Shown: positions 50,931 to 60,120 of the stretch, one piece after another
How the letters are laid out: the number at the start of each line of letters is the position of its first letter
How positions within the stretch are numbered: position 1 is the stretch's first letter
NCBI GenBank assembly: GCA_027492795.1
Contig: JAPUEB010000026.1
Coordinates: 1-64,000 of the forward strand
Direction of reading: 5' to 3'
Source of the DNA: Chryseobacterium sp.
Lineage (GTDB): Bacteria; Bacteroidota; Bacteroidia; Flavobacteriales; Weeksellaceae
DNA: 64,000 nucleotides
Position numbers and translations under genes: made by a program
Notes under the pieces: model-generated
Told to the model about the DNA's origin: nothing
Database searches by the model: none
The model's input: the letters and a program-made list of their open reading frames with translations, nothing else

Positions 50931-51704
50931 CTAATTAAAATATTTTTTTACCAAAGCATCCTTATCTTCGAAATTCGGATAATTAATGAGTACTGCTTTC
51001 AGTTTTCCTTTGTATACAAACAAACTTCCCGCTGAAGCTCCAATGATACCAAATTTTGAAATTAATGCCCCAATATCGTCTAAGGATCCTGCACCGCCAA
51101 TTGCGGTTAGCGGAAGCGTGGTAGCATTTCTTGCCTTTTCCATCAAATTCATGTCGTAACCCTTCATTTCACCATCGGCATCAATGTTATTGATCACGAT
51201 TTCTCCTGCGCCTAATTCTTGAAATTTTGCAATTAAATCGAATGGTGATTTCCCTGTGGATTTTTTTCCGTTGTGCGTGTAAACTTCATAGCCACCAAAA
51301 AGTTTTTTCTTTACATCCAAAACTATTACTACGCTTTGGCTTCCCACTTTATCTGCAATTTCTTTTACCAATTGTGGATTACTAATAGCGCCTGAACTAA
51401 GGGCAATCTTTTCTACCCCTAAACCAAAAATTCTTTGCGCCTGCTCTGAAGTTGTAATTCCTCCACCGTAGCACAAAGGCATTCTGCATTCTTCCGCCCA
51501 ATGTTCAATCATCTGGAAATCCGGACCTCTGCCTTCGGCTGTTGCATCAATATCAAGTATCACCAATTCATCCACTTCCTTCTCATTAAAGATGCGAACC
51601 GCATTCATGGGATCTCCCAAATATCGCTCATCTTTAAATTTTGTAGTTTTTACAAGCCCTTTGTCTCTTACCAAAAGGCAGGGTATGATCCTTGGTCTTA
51701 ACAT
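50931..51704 (-). CDS. hisF2: HisF-like synthase subunit of sugar acetamidino formation
   Basis: 257 residues, TIM barrel clearly homologous to HisF. Of the two catalytic aspartates of true HisF, Asp11 is replaced by Leu (IIPCLLVRDKG) while Asp130 is kept (IVLDVKK). The cyclase reaction of histidine synthesis is therefore unlikely, and the barrel probably serves as an ammonia channel. P. aeruginosa HisF2, which works with WbpG, opens with the same PCLL pattern as I recall it. The gene overlaps hisH2 by 7 nt. Confidence 0.92.
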   Translation of the reverse strand: MLRPRIIPCLLVRDKGLVKTTKFKDERYLGDPMNAVRIFNEKEVDELVILDIDATAEGRGPDFQMIEHWAEECRMPLCYGGGITTSEQAQRIFGLGVEKIALSSGAISNPQLVKEIADKVGSQSVVIVLDVKKKLFGGYEVYTHNGKKSTGKSPFDLIAKFQELGAGEIVINNIDADGEMKGYDMNLMEKARNATTLPLTAIGGAGSLDDIGALISKFGIIGASAGSLFVYKGKLKAVLINYPNFEDKDALVKKYFN

Positions 51705-52315
51705 AATTCAGCAAAATTCTTTAAAAGTTGAATGCCAAAATGGTGGCTTTTCTCAGGATGAAACTGCACTCCATATATGTTTTCGCGGTTTACGGCACAT
51801 GTGAAATTGATGGCGTATTCGGCATTTGCGATGCTGTTTTGCTGATTGTGGCAATGAAAGTAGTAACTATGGAGAAAATAAAATCTGGCATCTTTTTCCA
51901 GATTGTTGAAAAGTGGATTTTTGGTTGTGGCATATACATCGTTCCATCCCATATGTGGAAGAGGCATTTTTGCGGATCGCTGTGCGTCATCAAACTTGTT
52001 TACTTCGGCATCAATCCAGCCCAATCCCTTTAATGCACCTTCATCACTTCTTTCCGCCATCATCTGCATACCAACGCAGATTCCAATGACGGGTTTTTTT
52101 TCATTCAAAACAAGATGATTCACTTTCTCCATCATTCCGGAGTCGGTGAAACGTTGCATTGCATAATCGAAATGACCTACGCCCGGCAAAATAATTTTGT
52201 CTGCATCCAACAATTCAGATTCTGTTTTTGCAGTTTTTGCAGGAATATTTAATTGTTTATAAATATTCAGGAAGGCGCTAATATTTCCTACGCCATAATC
52301 TATAAGTGTTACCAT
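51698..52315 (-). CDS. hisH2: HisH-like glutaminase subunit of sugar acetamidino formation
   Basis: 205 residues, class I glutamine amidotransferase with intact triad: Cys80 in GICVGMQMM, and His186/Glu188 in GVQFHPEKS. It releases ammonia for the HisF2/WbpG partner proteins. The oxyanion loop LPGVGHFDYAM is present. The start overlaps the wbpG stop by 1 nt, so the three genes form a coupled module. Confidence 0.93.
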   Translation of the reverse strand: MVTLIDYGVGNISAFLNIYKQLNIPAKTAKTESELLDADKIILPGVGHFDYAMQRFTDSGMMEKVNHLVLNEKKPVIGICVGMQMMAERSDEGALKGLGWIDAEVNKFDDAQRSAKMPLPHMGWNDVYATTKNPLFNNLEKDARFYFLHSYYFHCHNQQNSIANAEYAINFTCAVNRENIYGVQFHPEKSHHFGIQLLKNFAELC

Positions 52316-53463
52316 TATTTGAATGCCCGTTTTTCCAAGCCTAATATCTGCATTACCTTTGTTCCGAGTTGAATTAATTGGTGATTATTTTTATAGTCGT
52401 TAAACGTTTTGTTTGGCCCATTAAAGTAACCCCAAAGTTCATCTACCGTGAAACCCAATTTTTTTGCTACGAATTCAAATTCTTTCATCAGTTCATCTTC
52501 TGGAAGCTCTGGTTCAGAAACTCTTTTCAATGCATCTTCCCTGCTCATTTGTCCGGTAAGCACCAAACTCGATAGGTGGTTTTTTCTTTTATCGAAGCCA
52601 AATTTTCTTGGCAGCCAGAATGCTTCATACCATCTTGTAAAACGGCTTTCGTGATGCTTGTGCTTATATCTTTGCCATCCATATTCTTTTTCCAGGAGAT
52701 CTTCTGCTTCTTTTTTGATAAATCTGGTGCTATCCAAAGGTTTCACCACTCGAACTCCATTGACGAAACGATATTGAATTTTATATTTGAATATATCACA
52801 AGTGGGGAAGGTTTTGAGTTTTCTTTCTCCGAATTTATTATGAATATCATTTACATATTTCATATCGGTTTGGTAATAAGCTCCCCAGTGCAATGGTTCG
52901 CGGACGCATTCTGTGGAGAAATTTCCGCCTGTAAGGATATATTTTATCCCGTTTTTTGCGCAATAGTTGTAAAGTGATGAAAAAAACACAAGATCTTGCG
53001 GAGTATCTATATCGGGAACCTGAGATTTTATGAAGGCTCTTTGTAGGTCTTTCATTTCTTCCCAGTTGATAACATCCGTATATAGATCCAATCCCAAACC
53101 ATCTACCAAACCTCTGATATTGTTTGTAGAAACATCCGAATTCCAACCTGCATCTACGTGATAAAGCAACGGCCTCATTCCCCATTTTTTCACGGCAAGA
53201 TGCACGAGATAAGAACTATCCAAACCTCCAGAAATTCCAATAATGCAATCGTGATCTTTACCTATCCCCTCTTTTTTTATTTTTTCAAGTGTGGGTAGTA
53301 TTTTTACTTCATCTTCTTCGCTGTTTTTCCAATTGGGCAGTATATTGTCATAATAGTTTGCACAGTAGTCACATCTTCCATTTTCATCAAAAATTATGGT
53401 TTCATCTGTAGAGTCCATAATGCAGTTTGTACAAACTTGAATATTTTTTTTCGCTGTTATCAT
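52315..53463 (-). CDS. wbpG: N-acetyl sugar amidotransferase (WbpG / PseA / LfnA family)
   Basis: 382 residues. N-terminal zinc-type cysteines (Cys11, Cys14, Cys31, Cys34) and an ATP pyrophosphatase P-loop SGGLDSS (78-84). It activates an N-acetyl group on a nucleotide sugar with ATP, after which ammonia from HisH2/HisF2 gives an acetamidino group. In P. aeruginosa O5 WbpG acts on the ManNAc3NAcA branch; LfnA in O12 acts on L-FucNAc. Both donor sugars can be predicted in this locus, so the acceptor is open. First gene of a run that has its own -7 element at 53484. Confidence 0.93.
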   Translation of the reverse strand: MITAKKNIQVCTNCIMDSTDETIIFDENGRCDYCANYYDNILPNWKNSEEDEVKILPTLEKIKKEGIGKDHDCIIGISGGLDSSYLVHLAVKKWGMRPLLYHVDAGWNSDVSTNNIRGLVDGLGLDLYTDVINWEEMKDLQRAFIKSQVPDIDTPQDLVFFSSLYNYCAKNGIKYILTGGNFSTECVREPLHWGAYYQTDMKYVNDIHNKFGERKLKTFPTCDIFKYKIQYRFVNGVRVVKPLDSTRFIKKEAEDLLEKEYGWQRYKHKHHESRFTRWYEAFWLPRKFGFDKRKNHLSSLVLTGQMSREDALKRVSEPELPEDELMKEFEFVAKKLGFTVDELWGYFNGPNKTFNDYKNNHQLIQLGTKVMQILGLEKRAFK

Positions 53464-53483
53464 TTACATTGGATTTTGAGTTG

Positions 53484-53491
53484 CAAATATA
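53484..53491 (-). promoter_or_regulatory. -7 element ahead of wbpG
   Basis: TATATTTG on the minus strand, exact TAnnTTTG match about 20 bp before the wbpG start. It suggests that the wbpG-hisH2-hisF2-asnB run can be transcribed separately. Confidence 0.5.
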
Positions 53492-53603
53492 GCATATTTC
53501 TTAGGCGCATACATATAAATTTGGATGTACCGATAGCTGTGAAATTTTTATGTTCGGCGATAGATTGCTAGTTTTATTTGCAAATAACTTTTTTATAAAA
53601 AAT

Positions 53604-55067
53604 TTAATTTTTGGTATTATAAATTTTGTTGTTTTTAATCTTGTTACTTCCTTTTTTTTCTATGTTGAATAGCACGAGCTCATCGATATTTTTACTGTTA
53701 CCCAATACCTCATTATTTTCAAATGAGATATTTTTTATTTTATTGCCGGGATATTTTCTGCCCGCATCGGCTGGTGTACCAATAAAATATAATACCTCTT
53801 TATCTGTATTGAATTTATTGCCAGAAATTTTGAAATTAGCACCTGTATCTATATTTTTATACTTTTCGATACGTATCTGATCTTTGATGTTTTGTGGAGA
53901 AGTATTTTCAAAGTATCCACGAAGAGCAACGCCTCCAATATTACTAAATATGTTATTGCTAATGGTAACATCGTTCATGTTAATAAAATACATGCCCGAT
54001 TTTTTGGTATTTGAGATGGTATTTCCCAAAAATTGCGACCCAAAACTATAGTCGCTTACAATACCATACATAAAGGTGCCGTCTATGATATTATTTTGTA
54101 CATCAACGTCCGGAGAAAGGCTAACGGAAATTGATCCCGCTCCCAATGTTTCTGTTTCGTCGGAATTTCGTAAAGTATTATATATTTTATTACCTATAAT
54201 CTTTGTTTTATTTGCAGTCATAATATAAATTCCCATTCCCTTCGGTGATTTCGCCTTTCCTACTTCACCTATGTTTCTTATTTCGTTATCCTGTATTATC
54301 GTATTATTTATCGTATTTCCTTCCACTGCCAATTCGTAAATAAGTACACCGTAAGACCTCAAATTTGAAATTTTATTGTTGATAATAATGTTATCGTTGC
54401 CGTGTCCCAGAAGACCAATACCAATACTTAATTTATCATTCCCATCAATATTATTGCCCTCTATTCGATTGGAGTTGTGCATATACCCTTTTCCAGAATA
54501 ACCCATCATGATTGCAGAAAAATCGTTTATTTCTTTCACATCCAATGCGGGATTCATAAATAGGTTATTCTGAATCAAATTATTGCTACAACCTTTCCCA
54601 TCCGATGTTGGATAAAACAAAATATTGTTACCTGCAATATTATCGAAAGTTGTATTTTTAATAGTACAATTTTGAACACCATTTAAAAGAATGCCGTAAC
54701 CTGTGTAAAAATCCTTTGCTGTTTGCCCATTTCCCTTGATATTACCTCCATCCAAAACAAAATTGTCGTGCATTACAGCGAATCCAGAATTAGTTGTTGT
54801 AAAATTAAGCACACTGCCTTTTTCCATTTTTACAACTGTGTTGCTTCTAGAAGTTACAAGATTACTACTAAGTGAATACTGACCTTTCTTGATGGTAATT
54901 TCTAGTACTTTTCCATCTTTTCTATTTAGCGCGTTTTGTATTTTAGTTTGCGATTGAGCGCCCGGACTGATTGTAACAAAGACTGTATCTCTATTTTGTG
55001 CCTTACAGCTAATAATGCAAAAGAGAAGAATGTAAAAAAGAAACCTGGTAGAAATAAGTTGAATCAT
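53604..55067 (-). CDS. right-handed beta-helix repeat lipoprotein
   Basis: 487 residues, lipoprotein signal with lipobox ending at Cys21 (CIISC). The mature protein is a parallel beta-helix with many N-rich turns (NNLIQNNLFMN, NRIEGNNIDGN, NIIINNKISNL, NTIIQDNEI). The same fold occurs in pectate lyases, alginate epimerases and glycan-processing proteins. No catalytic site can be named. Its place inside a polysaccharide locus suggests that it modifies, cleaves or exports the glycan, at the cell envelope. It is separate from its neighbours by 140 and 35 bp. Confidence 0.85.
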   Translation of the reverse strand: MIQLISTRFLFYILLFCIISCKAQNRDTVFVTISPGAQSQTKIQNALNRKDGKVLEITIKKGQYSLSSNLVTSRSNTVVKMEKGSVLNFTTTNSGFAVMHDNFVLDGGNIKGNGQTAKDFYTGYGILLNGVQNCTIKNTTFDNIAGNNILFYPTSDGKGCSNNLIQNNLFMNPALDVKEINDFSAIMMGYSGKGYMHNSNRIEGNNIDGNDKLSIGIGLLGHGNDNIIINNKISNLRSYGVLIYELAVEGNTINNTIIQDNEIRNIGEVGKAKSPKGMGIYIMTANKTKIIGNKIYNTLRNSDETETLGAGSISVSLSPDVDVQNNIIDGTFMYGIVSDYSFGSQFLGNTISNTKKSGMYFINMNDVTISNNIFSNIGGVALRGYFENTSPQNIKDQIRIEKYKNIDTGANFKISGNKFNTDKEVLYFIGTPADAGRKYPGNKIKNISFENNEVLGNSKNIDELVLFNIEKKGSNKIKNNKIYNTKN

Positions 55068-55102
55068 AGAAAAGTATTTACGGTTAAAAAAAGCTAAAAC
55101 GT

Positions 55103-56197
55103 TTACTTTTGATTTTCAAGAATTTGCAATATTTTTTTTTGGTAAATTTCTGTCCTGTATTTTTCCAAAGCTTCGTCGCGATTGTTGATGGCAATTTTTT
55201 TCAAATCTTCTTTTTCTGATAGTAATCTCCTTAAAGCTTTTGCTAAAGATATGACCGACTTTTTCTCCACCAAAAATCCATTGAAATTATCTCTAAATAC
55301 ATACGGAATCCCACTATGATCGCTCGTTATTACCACACAACCTGTGGCATAACCTTCCAAAATACTTATTGGCTGTCCTTCAAATGGATAATAAGTGGGT
55401 AAACAGAACACATGACTTTCTATATATAGGTTTCTTTTCTTTTCACCGTCTATGAATTTACCTAGATACTCTAAATTATTATTCTGGGAAATTTTTGTTA
55501 AAAATGACTCTTCATCTTTTGCCGATTCAAAACCACCTACGAAGGTAACCCTCAATTTGCTTTGCTCCTCTGCGGATAATGACAAAAAAGCGTCCGCAAG
55601 CTCATTATATCCTTTTCCTGGAATGAGATTACTAAGAAAAAGCACTTTAATCGGATTTACATTTTCAAATTTTTTTTCAATCTCATCGGTGTTTGCAAAT
55701 AAAAAATCTTCCGCAAAATTTGGGACAATATGTATCTTTTCTTCGGACACCACTTTTCTAAAGCTTTCAAAGTTTGCCGGTCCCTCCACAATAACGCCTC
55801 CAATTTTTTCCATGAACTTGGCGTTGGCTTTTTTTTGCCAACCTGTTCCGTGCAATATTTCTTTCATTCCGGCGCCGCCAAGCATCTGTATATACGTTTT
55901 AGAGATTTTTTTGCTGATGATGTTATAAATGAGTAAATCTCGCAGGTTGCCCGCGAAAGACTCTGCGAGTGATAAAAATACGATGTCGTTTTTTTTATAA
56001 CTTTTTCTTACCTCTTTCGCGATATTGAAAATATCTTTGATGCGTGCTAATGAACCTTCACCATTTTTCAAGCTGTTTTTACTTAAATTAATGACCTGAA
56101 CCTGATGATTTTCTTGCAGTGCATCCAAAATCACCTTCGATGCCTTACTCTGTCCATTTATGGGCGGCGGAATGGGTGCAATAAACAATATCTTCAT
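55103..56197 (-). CDS. glycosyltransferase family 4
   Basis: 364 residues, GT-B fold: opening IAPIPPPINGQSKASKVIL, the central VLFLSNLIPGKGYNELADAFL, and the donor site YPFEGQPISILEGYATGCVVITSDHSGIP. Adds a sugar to the lipid-linked repeat unit; donor and linkage unknown. It overlaps the epimerase gene by 4 nt. Confidence 0.92.
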   Translation of the reverse strand: MKILFIAPIPPPINGQSKASKVILDALQENHQVQVINLSKNSLKNGEGSLARIKDIFNIAKEVRKSYKKNDIVFLSLAESFAGNLRDLLIYNIISKKISKTYIQMLGGAGMKEILHGTGWQKKANAKFMEKIGGVIVEGPANFESFRKVVSEEKIHIVPNFAEDFLFANTDEIEKKFENVNPIKVLFLSNLIPGKGYNELADAFLSLSAEEQSKLRVTFVGGFESAKDEESFLTKISQNNNLEYLGKFIDGEKKRNLYIESHVFCLPTYYPFEGQPISILEGYATGCVVITSDHSGIPYVFRDNFNGFLVEKKSVISLAKALRRLLSEKEDLKKIAINNRDEALEKYRTEIYQKKILQILENQK

Positions 56198-57135
56198 ACC
56201 TCATTATCATTTTTTATCCATTCCCAAACTTCCGAAAGTCCGTTTTCTAGGGACATATTCGCATTCCAGTTGTATTTGTTTCTTAATTTTTCGGTATTTA
56301 AAACGTTATACTGGCAATCAAAGTTTCTTGAGGATTTGTGAACAATATCTATTGGCTGCTGTGAAATATTTTCTATTTTATCTATGATTTCTTTAATGGA
56401 ATATCCTTGCTGGCTTCCCACATTGAAAACTTCTGTACTTCCCGCTAAAGATTGATCTTCTATGGTTTTCAGCAAAGCATCAGCAACATCCCGAACGTGC
56501 ACAAAATCTCTAATGACCTTCCCTTCGTCATATAAATCAAGCGACTTGGAATCTCGGATTGCTTTAAATGCAAACCCAATAATTCCTTGTGGCTTAACCA
56601 AGTTTTGAAATTTGCCATACACATTAGACGGACGCAAAATAGCACTTGAAAAATGTTTTTTTCTTGTGAGATACTCTACATATTTTTCTATTACAGACTT
56701 TGAAAGCCCATAATTTGAGATTGGATTTTGATGCAGCTCTTCTTTTATTGGGGTATGCTCTGAAACATCTCCATAAACGGTTCCACCGGAAGAAAAGTAA
56801 ACAAATTTCTCAAGTTTGGTGAGTTCGTCCGCTTTTTCAAGAAATCTTACGATGGGCGAAACATTCAACATGAAATCATCCACCAAACTATCATCTTTTG
56901 TGGAAGGAACGGAGCTGTGTACCAGCCAAATTACAAAATTACAGTCTTTCACACTGCCCAAAAGTTCTTTTGTATGATGAATATCCACTGCCGCGGTTCT
57001 CACATTCGAACCATCATCCAAATTATTTTTAACGGAGTGATCAACGCATAAGATTTCAAAATCTTTCTCAGAAAGATAATCGGTAAGGTTTTTACCAATA
57101 AATCCATTGCCACCAATAATTGCAATTTTTTTCAT
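56194..57135 (-). CDS. NAD-dependent nucleotide-sugar epimerase/reductase
   Basis: 313 residues, extended short-chain fold with IIGGNGFIGKNL and the catalytic YGLSK. The overall pattern is GalE/WbpV-like, which includes UDP-glucose 4-epimerase and 4-keto reductases that make D-FucNAc or QuiNAc. The specific activity is open. Overlaps both neighbours (4 nt and 1 nt). Confidence 0.9.
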   Translation of the reverse strand: MKKIAIIGGNGFIGKNLTDYLSEKDFEILCVDHSVKNNLDDGSNVRTAAVDIHHTKELLGSVKDCNFVIWLVHSSVPSTKDDSLVDDFMLNVSPIVRFLEKADELTKLEKFVYFSSGGTVYGDVSEHTPIKEELHQNPISNYGLSKSVIEKYVEYLTRKKHFSSAILRPSNVYGKFQNLVKPQGIIGFAFKAIRDSKSLDLYDEGKVIRDFVHVRDVADALLKTIEDQSLAGSTEVFNVGSQQGYSIKEIIDKIENISQQPIDIVHKSSRNFDCQYNVLNTEKLRNKYNWNANMSLENGLSEVWEWIKNDNEV

Positions 57136-57830
57136 TATCTCACTTTAATAAAAGATATTTCTTCCCTACCTTCGGAAATACCGAACAACTCATAACCATT
57201 ACTTTTTAAGGTTTCCACCATTTTTTTTGTTCTCTCTTTCCCATCTGGGAAAAATCTTTCATGGATTTCTATTAAAATTTGATCAATTTCGACGGGTGCA
57301 GCGAGAATGCTGTCCAAAACTTTATATTCGGATCCTTCGATATCCATTTTCAGCACATCAACTTTTCTGTGGCCAAGTTCCTGAACGATATCGGTAAGAC
57401 ATTTCATACTTGCGGAAACTTTCTTGCCCTCATCCACATTTTTTTGGTTAATGACGCTTCCCGATACATAATTATCATTTTTGGGAAGTAAAAACTCCAC
57501 TACACCGGTTCTGTCGTCAATTCCGTATGGAAAAAAGTTAAATTCTTTGGGATTTTCACGATTATTCACCCAAGTAATAGATTTGGGGGTGGGATCGAAT
57601 GCAAAAACTTTACATCTAAACTCTTTTATCAGCTCTTCATCGAAAGAAATATCTTCACCGACTCCAAATGAGTAAATGATGGAATGTTTTCCCAATTTTT
57701 CTTTGTGCACGTAAAAACCGCCATAATTATTACCATACCACTGATGCGCAATCTTCACACCCAGTTTAAGGTTGGATATACGGCCTAAAACTATGTTTAA
57801 ATTTGTTTTAACTTTCCCTAAAATAGACAT
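57135..57830 (-). CDS. FkbM family methyltransferase
   Basis: 231 residues, SAM-dependent class I methyltransferase: IYSFGVGEDISFDEELI for SAM binding, VLKMDIEGSEYKVLDSIL typical of FkbM. Members O-methylate sugars or cap glycans. In O-antigen loci such enzymes often methylate one hydroxyl of the repeat. It overlaps the epimerase by 1 nt and follows the glycosyltransferase by 7 bp. Confidence 0.88.
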   Translation of the reverse strand: MSILGKVKTNLNIVLGRISNLKLGVKIAHQWYGNNYGGFYVHKEKLGKHSIIYSFGVGEDISFDEELIKEFRCKVFAFDPTPKSITWVNNRENPKEFNFFPYGIDDRTGVVEFLLPKNDNYVSGSVINQKNVDEGKKVSASMKCLTDIVQELGHRKVDVLKMDIEGSEYKVLDSILAAPVEIDQILIEIHERFFPDGKERTKKMVETLKSNGYELFGISEGREEISFIKVR

Positions 57831-57837
57831 TTGTAAT

Positions 57838-59040
57838 TTATTTGGTGGTTTTGTGAAATTTGTGGTACTCTTCTATCATCACATCTGTAAACTTTTGTGC
57901 AATAGGTACAAAATTAAAATTATTCACGACATTTTCCCTTGCATTTTTTTGATAATCAGAGAATTCTTTATTAGGCATATTTCCGAAGGTTTCAATAGCG
58001 TTGCGAAACTCATCCATATTGTTTTCACTGAAAATGATTCCCTTTTTATTTGAAGCCCTTTCCACATTAATTTCATTTTCTTCCAAAACTACGGGCAAAG
58101 CACAACTTTGCACCTCCATATAGCTCATACTGCATTGTTTTGGAAATACTGCGATATCTGCGGCTTGATAAAATTTTGCCAAATCGAAATACGTTTGTGT
58201 TGGGAACCTCAATATTTCGTTTTCCGTTTCAGAAAGGATTCGATTTACCTCTTTTCCGTAGTCGTCTTTCGGCGCGGTTCCGATAATGATGAACTTGATG
58301 TTTCTATCGACCAAATTAAACTTTTTCTTCAGGCTTTCGGCTAAAAATTTTCCTCCTTTTGCATGATCCAATTTTCCGGCATATAATACTACAAAATCAT
58401 TTTCGCCAATGCCGTGTTCTTTTCGAAATGACGATCGTACATCTGCATTGGGTTTGTAGAATTCGGTATCGGTTCCAAAAGACAAAAGCTTTGTTTTGGA
58501 AAGCGGAATATTGTAATGCTTTTGTACAAAATCTGTATCCACCACCCGAATTAATGGAATATCGTTTTTGAGGATGATGGGGGTTACAAATTTTCTGTAG
58601 AAAAACCTAAAATATTCTCGAAACCTATTCTCTGATGCCATTTCAAGCATATGGCAATCTAAGACATAAGGAACATTCATGTTCTTATAATCCCACAGAA
58701 GTTTCATTCCCATAACGGTGTCTTCATTATGAACAAACAAAACGTCCGGGTTTAAAGATTTGATAAGTTTATGTAATCCAGGCTTAAAGATTGCCCTTCC
58801 GCTGTAGTAGGCATAAAGAGGGTGTCGTATGATTTTCACACCTGTACTTTTTTCAAAGTCTTTATCTTTTTCTTCAATATTTTCTTTGCCGAAAAAAGAG
58901 GTGAGAAAAACAGGAATCTTATCAAGTTCACCCGCTACAATTATCACTTCATGGCCTTGCTCTACTTGTAACTTGGTAAGCAAATTAATTTGGTATCCTG
59001 CGTTGGGATGTACAAAATCTTCTACATGTACAAATCTCAT
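57838..59040 (-). CDS. glycosyltransferase family 4
   Basis: 400 residues, GT-B fold. N-terminal acceptor domain (FVHVEDFVHPNAGYQINLLTKLQVEQGHEV), central VLYAGKLDHAKGGKFLAESL, and C-terminal segment PKQCSMSYMEVQSCALPVVLEEN with the acidic donor-site residues. One of three GT4 enzymes in the window; donor unknown. It abuts the WbpI-like gene with no gap. Confidence 0.92.
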   Translation of the reverse strand: MRFVHVEDFVHPNAGYQINLLTKLQVEQGHEVIIVAGELDKIPVFLTSFFGKENIEEKDKDFEKSTGVKIIRHPLYAYYSGRAIFKPGLHKLIKSLNPDVLFVHNEDTVMGMKLLWDYKNMNVPYVLDCHMLEMASENRFREYFRFFYRKFVTPIILKNDIPLIRVVDTDFVQKHYNIPLSKTKLLSFGTDTEFYKPNADVRSSFRKEHGIGENDFVVLYAGKLDHAKGGKFLAESLKKKFNLVDRNIKFIIIGTAPKDDYGKEVNRILSETENEILRFPTQTYFDLAKFYQAADIAVFPKQCSMSYMEVQSCALPVVLEENEINVERASNKKGIIFSENNMDEFRNAIETFGNMPNKEFSDYQKNARENVVNNFNFVPIAQKFTDVMIEEYHKFHKTTK

Positions 59041-60120
59041 TTATTTGTAATTTTTTAGTTCTTTAATAATCAATTCCGCGGTATTACCGTTTCCATAAAG
59101 CTCTTTATCGAAAGATACATCTAGTTTCTGTATTTTTTCTGCCTTCTCCAAAATTTCATCAGTACCAATTTTTGAGAGCAGATTATATCCATTCTCCACC
59201 AGTTCCACCCATTCTGTTTGATCCCTCAAAGTTAGGCAAGGTTTTTTGAAGAAGTAGGCTTCTTTTTGAAGACCTCCGCTGTCTGTAATTACAAATTTAC
59301 AATTTTGGAGGCACCAAATCATTTCCAAATAACCTAAGGGTTGTGTAAAGATAATGCTACTAAAAACATCTTCGTAATTGGCATATAATTCTTGCAGTTT
59401 GCTTTTTGTTCTTGGATGTAGGGGAAGAACCACGGGTGTTTTCTCTGATATTTTATTTAGAGATTCGAAAATGGTTTTCAATTTTTGCGGATTATCGGTG
59501 TTTTCTGCGCGATGCACGGTGCAAAGGGCAAAACTGCTTGGCAAATCTTTACCGAAATCTATTTCTTTTTGAGCATAAAACAGTGATGCATCCAGCATGA
59601 TGTCTCCTGTTTTTACGATTCTTTTGTCTTTGAAATTATCAAAACCTTCGGTTTTTAAGTTTTCTATTGCGTTATCTGTGGGACAGAACAGAATATTACT
59701 TAATCTATCCGAAATTATTCGATTGATTTCTTCGGGCATATCTGTATTGAAAGAGCGCAACCCAGATTCAACGTGGGCAAGCTTGATATGTAGTTTGGAT
59801 GCTACCAATGCACCTGCTAAAGTAGAATTGGTGTCCCCATAAATTAAAATCCAATCCGGTTTTTCCTGTAAAGCCAGCTTTTCAATTTCCATCATCATTA
59901 ATCCCGTCATTTCCCCATGAAATTTACTCTGTATATGCAGGTTATATTTGGGCTTGGGTATCTGCATATCATCGAAGAAAACTTCAGACATATTTGCATC
60001 ATAATGTTGGCCCGTATGAACCAAAACCTCCTCTATATCCTCATCCTTTTCTATAGCTCTGCTTAGTACGGCGGCTTTAATGAACTGTGGCCTTGCTCCT
60101 ATTATTGTTATGATTTTCAT
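59041..60120 (-). CDS. wbpI: non-hydrolysing UDP-HexNAc 2-epimerase, WbpI-like
   Basis: 359 residues: IIGARPQFIKAAVL, VHTGQHYDANMSEVFFDDM, GDTNSTLAGALVASKLHIKLAHVESGLRSFNTDMPEEINR, HRAENTDN, LGYLEMIW and SDSGGLQKEAYFFKKPCLTLRDQTEWVEL. The wording QFIKA, NMSEVFF and YLEMIW matches WbpI, which turns UDP-GlcNAc3NAcA into UDP-ManNAc3NAcA, better than plain WecB (GTRPEAIK). The genes on its right (WbpB- and WbpD-like) fit that pathway. It overlaps wzy by 44 nt. Confidence 0.92.
   Translation of the reverse strand: MKIITIIGARPQFIKAAVLSRAIEKDEDIEEVLVHTGQHYDANMSEVFFDDMQIPKPKYNLHIQSKFHGEMTGLMMMEIEKLALQEKPDWILIYGDTNSTLAGALVASKLHIKLAHVESGLRSFNTDMPEEINRIISDRLSNILFCPTDNAIENLKTEGFDNFKDKRIVKTGDIMLDASLFYAQKEIDFGKDLPSSFALCTVHRAENTDNPQKLKTIFESLNKISEKTPVVLPLHPRTKSKLQELYANYEDVFSSIIFTQPLGYLEMIWCLQNCKFVITDSGGLQKEAYFFKKPCLTLRDQTEWVELVENGYNLLSKIGTDEILEKAEKIQKLDVSFDKELYGNGNTAELIIKELKNYK

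Noticed and set aside
50931-52315. Histidine biosynthesis genes hisF and hisH
   Set aside because: Catalytic Asp11 of HisF is Leu, no other his genes are present, and wbpG is directly coupled.
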